DNA of 64,000 nt from Flavobacteriales bacterium UBA2669 (GTDB taxonomy: Bacteria; Bacteroidota; Bacteroidia; Flavobacteriales_E; Vicingaceae): contig DEMN01000001.1 of assembly GCA_002359215.1 (NCBI GenBank), forward strand, positions 106,902 through 170,901, read 5' to 3'. A program made the translations under genes and the position numbers. Below are positions 8,887 to 18,560 of this stretch, one piece after another (the stretch's first letter is position 1; every line of letters begins with the position of its first letter). The notes below the pieces were generated by a model. It was not told the origin of the DNA. It did no database searches and saw nothing but the letters and a program-made list of their open reading frames with translations.

Positions 8887-9261
8887 TTACTCAGCAAAAG
8901 CAATTACATGCCCATCTGCATCGGCAATATAACCTGCTTTATCTCCCCAATCTCTTGACTGTAATGGACTAATTAATTTTGCACCTAGCTGTATTCCTCT
9001 TTGGATGTAATCTTCAGCATTTTTTACTTTTAAATACAACTCGCAACGAGGGATTCCATTTCCCATATTAGGATGAGGAGTTGTGTTTCCTAAAATTTTT
9101 GCAATGCCGCTTTCAGGCATCAATCCCAATTTAGTACTTTCTGAAAGTTGAAATTCAGTCATACCCGGCACATGTAATGACGGTTTTAGGCTTAATAATT
9201 CTTCATAAAAATGTTTGCTTTTTTCTTGGTCGGCAACATAAAGTATAAATTGGGTGTGCAT
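8887..9261 (-). CDS. VOC (glyoxalase/bleomycin-resistance fold) family protein
   Basis: A 124-residue single-module VOC protein, starting FILYVADQEKSKHFYEEL, the usual first strand and helix of the fold, and ending in RDWGDKAGYIADADGHVIAFAE, the conserved second half with the metal-binding Glu in the last strand. The family includes lyases, dioxygenases and drug-binding proteins, and usually dimerises to make a metal site. The sequence does not decide which activity. It is a single-gene unit facing the GNAT gene. Confidence 0.75.
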   Translation of the reverse strand: MHTQFILYVADQEKSKHFYEELLSLKPSLHVPGMTEFQLSESTKLGLMPESGIAKILGNTTPHPNMGNGIPRCELYLKVKNAEDYIQRGIQLGAKLISPLQSRDWGDKAGYIADADGHVIAFAE

Positions 9262-9317
9262 AGTTGTGACAATTTAATTTTAAACCAAATGTAATTTTTT
9301 TAACCAATTATTGCAAA

Positions 9318-9410
9318 TATAAAGAGATCCCTGTTTCCGCTTCGCTGCACAGGAATGACAAAAAGATAGGCTTTGTGCGTTGGTAAAGTCCCCCTTCGGG
9401 GGATTAGGGG
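9318..9410. repeat. GC-rich intergenic repeat cluster with hairpins
   Basis: Between the VOC and alpha-2-macroglobulin genes lies an unusually GC-rich stretch. It has two parts: CCTGT...ACAGG arms around GCTTCGCTGC (about 9328-9353, followed by GAATGACAAAAA), and a tight hairpin TCCCCC-ttc-GGGGGA at 9389-9403 followed by TTAGGGGGC. Both resemble, from memory, dispersed intergenic elements common in Bacteroidota. The second hairpin lies 12 bp beyond the stop of the minus-strand macroglobulin gene and may help terminate it. No ORF is present. Confidence 0.5.
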
Positions 9411-9415
9411 GCTTA

Positions 9416-12400
9416 TCACTTCACCAATACCCTAATTCCTTCTGAATGAGAAGTAAACTCAGGAGCATACATACATTGAATACTTGTAATTCCGTTGGAA
9501 AAATCTCCACTCATATTTACCCTTAAAGGATATTCAAACACATACGTTCCTTTGGGCAAATAATCAAAAAAGAAGTTGGTAGCAGCATCTTTGGTACTTT
9601 CATAATAACCTAATCCATCCTGATAACGATAACCAGAGAAAACATTAATAGGCTCAAAACCTGCTGCTCGCATGTCTTTCATGTGAACGTATTCCATGTT
9701 TCTGTCAACACGCAATTCTATACGTACTTTAATTTTATCACCGGGTTTTAAGGTAGTACCTTCTTTAATCAGTTCTATTACAGGACCTGCATCGGTATTG
9801 CGTTGTACAAATAGTTTTTTACTCAATTTTAATGGTGTTTCATGCGTGGTAATTTTGTCTAATTGTTCAAAATATTGCCAATACATGGCTCCCCAAGCTA
9901 CCCCTTCATCTTTTTTGGTAACAGTAATATTGCCCATTTCGGGTTTAATTTCCGTTTTGCTCCACGAAGTTTTAAAGTAGCCCGTTCCGGCTTCTACTTT
10001 TGCATCGTCCATATTTTTAGGATCAATAAGCATGTTTCCTACTTTTATTTCTACCAATTCATCACTTGCCAATAAATCTGTTCCTCTTAATAATAAAGCA
10101 TAACAAGCTTCGGTAGTGGCTTTGGTAGTTCGCCAATCTTGTGTTTGTTTTTGTTTTAACAACCAAATTTTCATGGCTTCAACACTTTCGGTATCGTTGG
10201 TAACTTCATCAAAAGCTTCAATCAATAAGGCTTGAACTTCAATAGGAGCTTGATACCAGTAATAACCGCTAATGTTATCTTTCCAATACATGCCTAGTTC
10301 ATCGTGTAAAATGGCATTTTCTTTCAACGAAGCTATAATTTTCTGCTCAGTGTGAATGCCTGTTTTTGGCTGACCATTTCTATGTAAAGCCAACGCTATC
10401 ATCCCTTGCATGTAGCGACTTTTGGTTAACCAAAAATCATTGGCTTGTTTCAGGTAATAATTATATGCTTCTTTATTGCGAGAACTGATTTCCACATCCG
10501 ATAAGAAATAACTTCTGGCATACAAATACTGAATAATTTCATAATTCAAATGGTCTTTGGTCATATCTACTTTGTGTTTTTTCAGCCATTCATAATCTTC
10601 TCTCACACGGTTATCTAAATATAACACCGCTTTTTTAACCATGTCCCAAGTTTTGTAATCTTCACGAATGTTTTTTACACCTAGATGGTCTAAATGTCCC
10701 ATTCCGGTTACAATGTGTTGGGTAATGTATCTGCTTTCGGGCATGCCTTTAAACCATGTCCAACCGCCATTAGAAACTTGCAATTGTTGCAATTTCATTT
10801 CTGCTCTACCTAACTCGTTGCTCATTCTGTTTAAATCGAATAATAAACCTACACGTTTTTTGCGTTCTCCTTCATTTTGAGCATTTAATACCCAAGGAGT
10901 TTCTTCCAACAACAAAGCTTTTAACTCCTGATTTTTCTCCAAATTAGATAAAAATGCTTCGGGCGTACTATTTTTCCAGCTTTCAAATACATTTTTTATT
11001 TTAGGGTTAGAGTTGGCAATATGTGTAGCAATAGAATTAGCATAAAAGCGACTAAACGTTTGCTCGGCACATTCATACGGATATTCCATTAAGTAAGGCA
11101 ATGCTTGTATGGCATACCAAGCCGGATTAGAAGTAAACTCTAAGGTTAACCGATGATTTTTCATTGTAGAAGAAGCCCTGGAAGCCAACAGTTTATTGAA
11201 TTTAAAATTGGTTGTTCCCTTGCCTCTAACAGGTAGTGGAAGTGATTCGGTTACCAACATTCGGTTAGTTAATACAGGAATAGCCATTTCTTCCCCATCG
11301 GTAAAGTTGCCCGATTTGGCAATAACTTTATAAGTAATAGCTCCATAACCTTCCGGGATATGAATTTCCCAGCTTACAGAGGTGCTTTTACCTTTTTTAG
11401 CGGAGAAGGTGTTGGTTTCTTTACTCGTTAGCAATTTATCTGAAATTGGTTTCATGGTAAGGGCGTTATAGAAAAAGATTTTAGCTTCTCCCTCAAGGTC
11501 TTTTTCAGAAAGATTGGTAATTTTTGTGCTAAAGATCATTTTATCATTTTCTCTGAAAAAACGAGGTGCATTCGGGTAAACCATCAGATCTTTTTGCGTA
11601 ACCGTTTCTTCGTAAATCATGCCTGTTTTTAAGTCTTTGGTATGAGCCAATCCCATAAATTTCCATTTGGTTAAGGTTTCAGGAATGGTAAATTTGATAA
11701 TGATTTCGCCTTTTTCGTTGGTTTCTAAATGAGGATAGAAAAAAGCTGTTTCATTAAAATTATTTCGGGCTTTAACTTCATCCAAACCACCCGAATTATC
11801 TTGCTTTTGCTCCGCCAATTTTTCTCCGGCAGCCAATGTTTGTGAAACAGTTGTTTCATCCATATTTTTATCTTCATCATCTTTACTTGATCTGTTGGGT
11901 GATTCAGACCTTTCTTTTTTGGACATTACTTTTCCTTTTGGTGATTTTTCACTTATGGTAACAGCGTCCATCATTACTTCTTCTTCCATTACATCTCCTG
12001 TAGCAGAAACGGAATACAAACTGTTCTTATAATAACCATAATTATATCGATAATAGTTAAATCCAAACCAATTGAGTTGATCGTAATAAATGGCTTTTTG
12101 ATTATATAAATACGGATTCCATTCTTTGGCTAACAATTGAGCATTTTTATCGCTAAAACCATTGTTATTTTGCCAATAACGCTGACTGTAATCGTAGTGA
12201 TGCACATTTAATCCCCAATAATTCGGACGAAAAGCATCCAATGAAGCATCATATAAAGCTGCGACCATTTCAGCAGCTATTTTTTCTCCTTTTTTACCTT
12301 TAATTTTTAGTTTCCATTCTTCTTCCTGTCCGGGCAGTAATTTGTTTCTGAACGTTTCAAATTCAATATCCAGTTGCTTGTTAGTGTAAGGAACAATAAC

Positions 12401-15400
12401 GGTGCTTGTAAAATTAAAGTGTCGGTTATGTTTTATCATCATAAAATGTACGTGGAAATTTCCTCTGTATTTTTCTAAAATTGGAATGCTTATTTTTTGC
12501 TGAGCAACACTTAGTTGAATGCGTTTTTGTTCTACAATTTTACCTTTATGCTCTATTTCGTATAAGATTTCTACATTTTTGGCAGCCGTAGCTATTAAAA
12601 ATGATGCGTTTTCGCCTGGTTCGCCATTAATTTTTAAAGGAGTAAACCAAGCAATATCATTGGTAGAAGGATGTTTTTCTTGTTCGCCAAAAACATTAAA
12701 ATACTTGATTTCTTTTACTTCCTGACCAAATTTATCTTTGGTAATGGCTTCCATTACATACCAACCGGAACTCCATTCTGGGAGCTTAAACAGACGAAGC
12801 GATTTTTTGTTGGCGGTGTTAAAATCATGGTCGTAAACTTTAATGTTCTTTTCCCACTTATACACATTGTTTTCCTCCTCAAACTCATCCATTGGAAAAT
12901 GTTGCTCAAAGTTATTTTTGCTCATTAAATGCACATCACCTTTGTTCCAATAGCGTTTTTTATAAATTTTGGAAGGCATTTTCAACGACCAAACTTTTGC
13001 ATTTCCTGCTGCTGCTTCAAATTCTCCGTTAAGGTTGGTAGTAGTAAAATTAATAGTGTCCACATCATTTTTATTGATTTTTTCGGCAATGCCAATATTG
13101 ATGTTGAGGGCTTTGTAACCTACTCTCGCATAAGTGGTGGAACTATGTGTTTCGCCATTAATATCAGTTACATCAGCATAAATAGTGTAAGAATAAGTAG
13201 GAGAATATTTTTTATTGACAGATTTATCTGCCTTGGCAATAAAATCAATCTTGAACTCACCATTGTCATCGGTGGTGGTGGTTCCATTGGTTATTTCCAT
13301 TTCGGCAGATTGAGGCCAATAACCCCAACGGTAGTAACACCAATAAGGGAAAGAAGCATTTCTCACTACTCGGTAACTTACTGTTGCTTCATCTAATGCA
13401 GCCCCTGAGTAAGTTTTAGCATTACCTATAACAGTTACATTTTCTTCTAATTTGTAAGTGCCTTTTATGGGTTCAAATTTTACCTCAAATTTTGGACGTT
13501 TGTATTCTTCTACCGAAATGTATTTCGAGCCATAACCATCTGCAATATACATTTGTCCGTTTAGTCCGTTGTTGGGAGCAATAAAAGAACCACTAAAAGT
13601 TCCGTATTCGTTGGTAGTTACTTTTAAATCAGCCACTTTCTGATTGTTCACATCATAAAAAGTAACCGTTGATTTAAAATTCGTTTTGATTTTATTGTTA
13701 TTGTCAGGATCGGTTTCCAACACAATTCCTTTAAAATAAACCGTTTGCCCAGGACGGTAAATAGCTCTGTCAGTAAAAAATATAGTACTAGTTTGGGTTT
13801 TATTATCCTCATAATAATGATATTGATAATAGCTGTCTTCGGTATTTAATCGGTCATCTCCTTTAGAAAAATCGACATAAAAATTACGATACTCTTTACT
13901 GCTGCCCACACTAAAAAATCCATTGGCATCGGTAGTCTTAGTGGCTAAAGTTTTCCATTCATAATTACGGAACGTGTAGTTGTATTTTTGATAATACAAT
14001 TTTGCCGAAACACCTTGTAATGGTTTGCCTGTGTTTCTATCCATCACAAAAAACTCCATGGATTCGTTGGTGTTTCTTCTAGTTAAGTAACTGATATTGC
14101 TTACCCAAAATGGAGAAATGGCAACGGCTTCTTTATCAAAATGAAAAGCATTGGTGGTGGAAGTCAACAATACATAAAAACCTTTTTCTAAGGCGTCTAT
14201 TTTTATTTCTCCCGAGTGTTCTCTGTAATCGCCATCATTTACCAGTGTAGTTTTCCATTCTTTAATCAGCTTAGAAGCAAGGAGTTTTTCTAATCTTTTG
14301 TCGCTATCATTATTCTCGTTCCATTTTTTTAAATCGTCATAATCTACTTTTACTAATTTATGAAAAACGGTATCTAAATTTTTGTAGGAAATCAATGCTT
14401 TTAGCGGTTCGTTAGGAATATTGGCGGTTTCCGTTTTTACATTTAGGGATTTTTTGTTCAATTCATTTTCCAATTGTTTACATAAATCTGCTCCGTAAGT
14501 GTTGGGGTATTTTTTAATGGCATTTTTGCACATGTTCATGGCAGTTTGTAAATCCCACTTGTATTTTTCTGGTTCATTTGGGTTAAAAGCATTTCCACGA
14601 GCTTGATAGACTTTTGCCATTTCATAAACTACTTCGGCTGTAGAAGTATCTTCAGGAAAACGTAAATATAGTTTTGCTAGTGCTTCATAATAAAGCGTAT
14701 CAGCATTATCGAAAGCTGCATGACTTTTTACAAATTTTAATCGCTTCAATTCTACATCAATCAATGCACTAGGGTTGGTATCATAAATATGAATATTGGT
14801 TAGATTTTGCAAGGTTTGCAATGCATAATATTTTAATGAAAGCGAATCTTTTGATGAGATTTTTAATTTAGAAAAAGTAGGGAAGGGCATAATGTAAGAA
14901 GAATCGTCCAACGCAAATTCATATACCGGTTTGGTGATGCTGGGTTCTTCGTTCATAAAGAAATCGATGGCTCTGTGGGCTAAAAAATCATATAAGGTAG
15001 GACGGTATTTTCTACCATTTTTATGGATAATAATTTCATCAAAAGTTTCAATAGGTGTTCTTTTTAGACTATCGATATTTTTAATGGAAAGTTGGTAGTG
15101 TTTAATGGTTTCGGTGGTAATTTTTTTCAAATCCCAAGTAGAAATATCGTTGTTTTCGAAGTTAGTAGTAGCCGAGCGATTATAGAATTTCCAACGGTTA
15201 TTTTGGTAATACATCCAATACAATTCACCAATAATAGAATGAAGCATTGGTTTTAATGGGTATTCGGCAGTTTTAGCAACACTGTCTAATTCGTTGAGGG
15301 TTTTTACAAAAGCATTTTCTTCCACATAACTTTGCAGTTTAGCTTTTACAATAAGGACTTTTACAATTTGTTCATGATTATTTTCAGCAGCAGCTTTTTT

Positions 15401-15628
15401 GGCAATATTTTCTACTTCGGTAAGTGCAGATTTGGTTAAGCCGTTTTGCTCTAAGGAATCTACTTTTTTCCATTCGGCTTTATATACATCACCTTTGGCA
15501 TAAACCAACACAGGCTGACGCGTATTTTCGTCATCAGAAACACTAGTAGGAGAAGAACATTGAATTATAAAAGTGCTTATAAATGCTACTAATAAAATGT
15601 AGCTGAATTTGGACATTAATTTTTGCAT
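9416..15628 (-). CDS. Alpha-2-macroglobulin family lipoprotein
   Basis: A 2070-residue envelope protein. The signal ends in IIQC (Cys24), a lipobox, so it is probably a lipoprotein. The first 400 residues are helical, repeat-like; a macroglobulin MG2 domain begins near residue 615 (the IYRPGQTVYFKG motif), the central alpha-2-macroglobulin domain begins near 1290, and the thioester region holds CAEQ with Cys1520 and Gln1523, followed by the helical thioester-bearing domain. In other bacteria such proteins trap proteases that breach the outer membrane, usually beside a penicillin-binding protein (PbpC); no such neighbour is here. Near residue 1210-1300 is a Tyr/Asn-rich then Lys/Ser/Glu-rich linker. 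Single gene, no partner visible. Confidence 0.92.
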   Translation of the reverse strand: MQKLMSKFSYILLVAFISTFIIQCSSPTSVSDDENTRQPVLVYAKGDVYKAEWKKVDSLEQNGLTKSALTEVENIAKKAAAENNHEQIVKVLIVKAKLQSYVEENAFVKTLNELDSVAKTAEYPLKPMLHSIIGELYWMYYQNNRWKFYNRSATTNFENNDISTWDLKKITTETIKHYQLSIKNIDSLKRTPIETFDEIIIHKNGRKYRPTLYDFLAHRAIDFFMNEEPSITKPVYEFALDDSSYIMPFPTFSKLKISSKDSLSLKYYALQTLQNLTNIHIYDTNPSALIDVELKRLKFVKSHAAFDNADTLYYEALAKLYLRFPEDTSTAEVVYEMAKVYQARGNAFNPNEPEKYKWDLQTAMNMCKNAIKKYPNTYGADLCKQLENELNKKSLNVKTETANIPNEPLKALISYKNLDTVFHKLVKVDYDDLKKWNENNDSDKRLEKLLASKLIKEWKTTLVNDGDYREHSGEIKIDALEKGFYVLLTSTTNAFHFDKEAVAISPFWVSNISYLTRRNTNESMEFFVMDRNTGKPLQGVSAKLYYQKYNYTFRNYEWKTLATKTTDANGFFSVGSSKEYRNFYVDFSKGDDRLNTEDSYYQYHYYEDNKTQTSTIFFTDRAIYRPGQTVYFKGIVLETDPDNNNKIKTNFKSTVTFYDVNNQKVADLKVTTNEYGTFSGSFIAPNNGLNGQMYIADGYGSKYISVEEYKRPKFEVKFEPIKGTYKLEENVTVIGNAKTYSGAALDEATVSYRVVRNASFPYWCYYRWGYWPQSAEMEITNGTTTTDDNGEFKIDFIAKADKSVNKKYSPTYSYTIYADVTDINGETHSSTTYARVGYKALNINIGIAEKINKNDVDTINFTTTNLNGEFEAAAGNAKVWSLKMPSKIYKKRYWNKGDVHLMSKNNFEQHFPMDEFEEENNVYKWEKNIKVYDHDFNTANKKSLRLFKLPEWSSGWYVMEAITKDKFGQEVKEIKYFNVFGEQEKHPSTNDIAWFTPLKINGEPGENASFLIATAAKNVEILYEIEHKGKIVEQKRIQLSVAQQKISIPILEKYRGNFHVHFMMIKHNRHFNFTSTVIVPYTNKQLDIEFETFRNKLLPGQEEEWKLKIKGKKGEKIAAEMVAALYDASLDAFRPNYWGLNVHHYDYSQRYWQNNNGFSDKNAQLLAKEWNPYLYNQKAIYYDQLNWFGFNYYRYNYGYYKNSLYSVSATGDVMEEEVMMDAVTISEKSPKGKVMSKKERSESPNRSSKDDEDKNMDETTVSQTLAAGEKLAEQKQDNSGGLDEVKARNNFNETAFFYPHLETNEKGEIIIKFTIPETLTKWKFMGLAHTKDLKTGMIYEETVTQKDLMVYPNAPRFFRENDKMIFSTKITNLSEKDLEGEAKIFFYNALTMKPISDKLLTSKETNTFSAKKGKSTSVSWEIHIPEGYGAITYKVIAKSGNFTDGEEMAIPVLTNRMLVTESLPLPVRGKGTTNFKFNKLLASRASSTMKNHRLTLEFTSNPAWYAIQALPYLMEYPYECAEQTFSRFYANSIATHIANSNPKIKNVFESWKNSTPEAFLSNLEKNQELKALLLEETPWVLNAQNEGERKKRVGLLFDLNRMSNELGRAEMKLQQLQVSNGGWTWFKGMPESRYITQHIVTGMGHLDHLGVKNIREDYKTWDMVKKAVLYLDNRVREDYEWLKKHKVDMTKDHLNYEIIQYLYARSYFLSDVEISSRNKEAYNYYLKQANDFWLTKSRYMQGMIALALHRNGQPKTGIHTEQKIIASLKENAILHDELGMYWKDNISGYYWYQAPIEVQALLIEAFDEVTNDTESVEAMKIWLLKQKQTQDWRTTKATTEACYALLLRGTDLLASDELVEIKVGNMLIDPKNMDDAKVEAGTGYFKTSWSKTEIKPEMGNITVTKKDEGVAWGAMYWQYFEQLDKITTHETPLKLSKKLFVQRNTDAGPVIELIKEGTTLKPGDKIKVRIELRVDRNMEYVHMKDMRAAGFEPINVFSGYRYQDGLGYYESTKDAATNFFFDYLPKGTYVFEYPLRVNMSGDFSNGITSIQCMYAPEFTSHSEGIRVLVK

Positions 15629-15785
15629 AAGTTTTAGGTTTTACGAGATAGATGCAATGAATTATAAAATTGCATAAAAATTTTTGGAAAAAGATATTTC
15701 TCAGTAATTACTTTTTGATCCTAATACCTCTGTATTTTATAGATATAATTTATACATTTACAAGTTAATAGTAAATAATAAAATC

Positions 15786-18542
15786 ATGAATAAATCTCTA
15801 CTAAGAATAATTTGTACTACCTTTTTAATGGTTGTTGGTACAATCACCCCGCAATTATTAGCAAATAACGATGCTGCTAATTTGGCAAAAGCTCAAACTT
15901 GGACAGATAACACCTCTAATCAAACTCATTTTATTGAAAATAAAGGACAAATCATGCAAACAGATGGGCAACCTGCAGTTTATGTGAGTCATTTACTGCA
16001 ACGTGGTAATGCTAATATTTACTTATTGCGTGAAGGCGGTATTGCCTACCAGTTTAATCGTACGCATTATCCTGAAGGCTACCATGAACTAATGGCAGAC
16101 CTAAAAAATGAACATGAAAACATGGAAAAAATGCAGGAAATGCAAAAAGAAATACGTTTAGAAACTTTTCGTATGGATATGCATTTAGTAGATGCCAACC
16201 CGAATGCAGAAATTATTACAGAAGGCAAAAGCCATGATTATACCAATTACTACACCCATGATGCTTTGTTTGTGTACCATTATCAAAAAATAACCTATAA
16301 AAATATTTATTTGGGTATTGATTGGGTTATCTATATTACAGAACAAGGTGTTATGAAATACGATTTTATTGTACAACCTGGAGTAGACCCATCTGTAATA
16401 AAAATGAAATTTACCCACCAAGAAGAATTGTATTTAGATGAAAAAGGCAACCTAATACATGGCAATCGTTTAGGTAGTTTTACTGAAAAAGCACCCATCA
16501 GCTTCCAAGAAGATAAAAGTATTGCTACACAATTTATATTAAATAACAATATTCTCTCTTTTGCTTTAGAAAACTATAACCCTAACTTGCCTTTAACCAT
16601 AGACCCTGCTCGTATATGGGGAACTTATTACGGAAGTAATGGTTGGGACTTGGGAAGATCTTGTACTTCAGATGGTAGTGGATATTTGTACTTAGCTGGG
16701 GTGACCCATTCAACTAATAACATTGCCTCGAGCGGGCATCAGAATACACTTGGGGGAAGTAATGATGCTTTTCTAGTAAAATTCAACAACTTAGGTGTTC
16801 GTCAATGGGGCACTTATTATGGAGGTAATAATGATGAAGATAGTCATTTCTGTACTACAGATGGGAGCGGGAATGTGTACTTAGCTGGAATGACCTATTC
16901 AGCTAATAATATTGGCTTTGGTGGGCATCAGAATACACTTGGGGGAAGCAATGATGCTTTTCTAGTGAAATTCAACAGTTCAGGTGTGCGCCAATGGGGG
17001 ACATATTATGGGAGTGGTGGTTGGGATGTCGCTTGGTCCTGTGCCACAGACAGCAGCGGAAATATATATTTGGCAGGTCATACTTCCTCTAATAACATTG
17101 CTTTTGGAGGACATCAGAATACACATGGAGGAGCAAGCTATGATGCCTTTCTGGTAAAATTCAATAGCTTGGGCGTACACCAATGGAGCACTTATTATGG
17201 AGGTAGTAGCAATGATAAGGCATATTCTTGTACTATAGATATCAACGGGAACGTCTATTTGGCAGGAGAAACAGGGTCTATTACCAATATTGCCTCGGGA
17301 GGACATCAGAATAATAAGGGAGCAGGTTCTGATGCCTTTTTGGTAAAATTCAACAGCTTAGGAATAAGGCAATGGAGCACCTACTATGGAGGTAGTGATA
17401 TGGATTATGGTGGCTCTTGTGTCACAGATTCTAACGGAAATGTATATTTAGCTGGAACTACTAAATCCAATAACAACATTTCCTCAAATGGACATCAAAA
17501 TACGTATGGTGGAGGAGCTAATGATGCTTTTTTAGTAAAATTTAATACATCTGGTGTTAGACAATGGGGAACTTACTACGGAGGAAGTAACCATGATAAT
17601 AATCACTCATGTACCATAGATTCTAGCGGAAATGTATATATGGCTGGAACTACTAGTTCCACTAATAACATCGCCTCAGATGGGTATCAGAATACACTTG
17701 GAGGAGATTATGATGCCTTTCTGGTTAAATTTAATAGTGTTGGAATACGTCAATGGGGGACTTATTATGGAGGTAGCGATACTGATAATGGTTTGGTTTG
17801 TACCATAGATGCTAACGGAAATGTTTATCTATCAGGAGAAACTTTATCTATCAATAACATCGCCTCGGGAGGACATCAGAATATAAAAAGTGGAGTAGGG
17901 GATGCTTTTCTAGTAAAATTTCGTACAAACTGCCATCTTACAGATACAAATGTGGTTATGGCTTGTGATAGTTTTATATGGATAGATAACAATACCTATA
18001 CAAGTAATAATAATACGGCTACATTTTTAATTTTAAGTAGTACATCAAGTGGTTGTGATAGTATGGTAACCTTGAATCTTACCATTAATAATGTTGATGT
18101 TTCTGTAACTGATAACTCACCGACTCTTACTGCTAATACTGTTGGTGCAGTTTATCAATGGTTAAATTGTGATAACAACTATTTGATAATAAATGGAGAA
18201 ACCAACCAAAGTTTTACAGCAACAGTAAATGGCAACTATGCAGTTGTAATTACTCAGAACAACTGTACAGATACTTCTGCTTGTTTTAATATAAATACCA
18301 TTGGAATTAATGAACATAATAAAACTCAGATGACTATTTATCCAAACCCAAACAAAGGGGTGTTTACTATAGAAATGCTAAATAATCAAGAGCATTATTT
18401 TGAAATAACAGATTTAACAGGTAAACTAGTTTATCAAGGAAAAATAAACAATATACTTACTACAGTTGATTTATCGGAATACGAGAATGGCATTTATTTA
18501 TTAAAAATAGATGAGGATGTAGTAAAACTGATAAAACAGTAA
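15786..18542 (+). CDS. SBBP-repeat surface protein with T9SS sorting domain
   Basis: A 918-residue secreted protein. A signal peptide covers about the first 26 residues. The segment FIENKGQIMQ (about 50-60) starts the DUF7948 domain that often precedes SBBP propellers. Seven near-identical SBBP units, each about 62 residues, run from residue 278 to 712 with the pattern W-G-T-Y-Y-G-G, GNVYLAG-T, GHQNT and DAFLVKFN. A Cys-containing linker follows, then the type A T9SS C-terminal domain (from IYPNPNKGVFTIEM near 852 to KLIKQ). Export through the type IX system and attachment to or release from the cell surface are expected. The ligand is unknown. It converges with the RemB/Wzi-like gene. Confidence 0.9.
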   Translation: MNKSLLRIICTTFLMVVGTITPQLLANNDAANLAKAQTWTDNTSNQTHFIENKGQIMQTDGQPAVYVSHLLQRGNANIYLLREGGIAYQFNRTHYPEGYHELMADLKNEHENMEKMQEMQKEIRLETFRMDMHLVDANPNAEIITEGKSHDYTNYYTHDALFVYHYQKITYKNIYLGIDWVIYITEQGVMKYDFIVQPGVDPSVIKMKFTHQEELYLDEKGNLIHGNRLGSFTEKAPISFQEDKSIATQFILNNNILSFALENYNPNLPLTIDPARIWGTYYGSNGWDLGRSCTSDGSGYLYLAGVTHSTNNIASSGHQNTLGGSNDAFLVKFNNLGVRQWGTYYGGNNDEDSHFCTTDGSGNVYLAGMTYSANNIGFGGHQNTLGGSNDAFLVKFNSSGVRQWGTYYGSGGWDVAWSCATDSSGNIYLAGHTSSNNIAFGGHQNTHGGASYDAFLVKFNSLGVHQWSTYYGGSSNDKAYSCTIDINGNVYLAGETGSITNIASGGHQNNKGAGSDAFLVKFNSLGIRQWSTYYGGSDMDYGGSCVTDSNGNVYLAGTTKSNNNISSNGHQNTYGGGANDAFLVKFNTSGVRQWGTYYGGSNHDNNHSCTIDSSGNVYMAGTTSSTNNIASDGYQNTLGGDYDAFLVKFNSVGIRQWGTYYGGSDTDNGLVCTIDANGNVYLSGETLSINNIASGGHQNIKSGVGDAFLVKFRTNCHLTDTNVVMACDSFIWIDNNTYTSNNNTATFLILSSTSSGCDSMVTLNLTINNVDVSVTDNSPTLTANTVGAVYQWLNCDNNYLIINGETNQSFTATVNGNYAVVITQNNCTDTSACFNINTIGINEHNKTQMTIYPNPNKGVFTIEMLNNQEHYFEITDLTGKLVYQGKINNILTTVDLSEYENGIYLLKIDEDVVKLIKQ
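16617..17921 (+). repeat. Seven tandem SBBP coding repeats (about 189 bp each)
   Basis: Seven in-frame units begin at each WGTYYG or WSTYYG block. Several DNA stretches, such as GGGCATCAGAATACACTTGGGGG and the DAFLVKFN coding block, are almost identical between units 1 and 2, while others vary at codon third positions. This suggests duplication or gene conversion within the propeller with selection for protein sequence. It is a coding repeat, not a CRISPR array. Confidence 0.85.
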
Positions 18543-18560
18543 ATTGTAAAATGGAGTTCT

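Noticed and set aside
12929..13396. A 155-codon open frame on the plus strand
   Set aside because: It lies fully inside the minus-strand alpha-2-macroglobulin gene and has no plausible domain or promoter; it is a shadow frame.
16617..17921. Regular repeats that could suggest a CRISPR array
   Set aside because: The units are about 189 bp, in frame and code for SBBP propeller blades; repeat and spacer lengths do not fit CRISPR.
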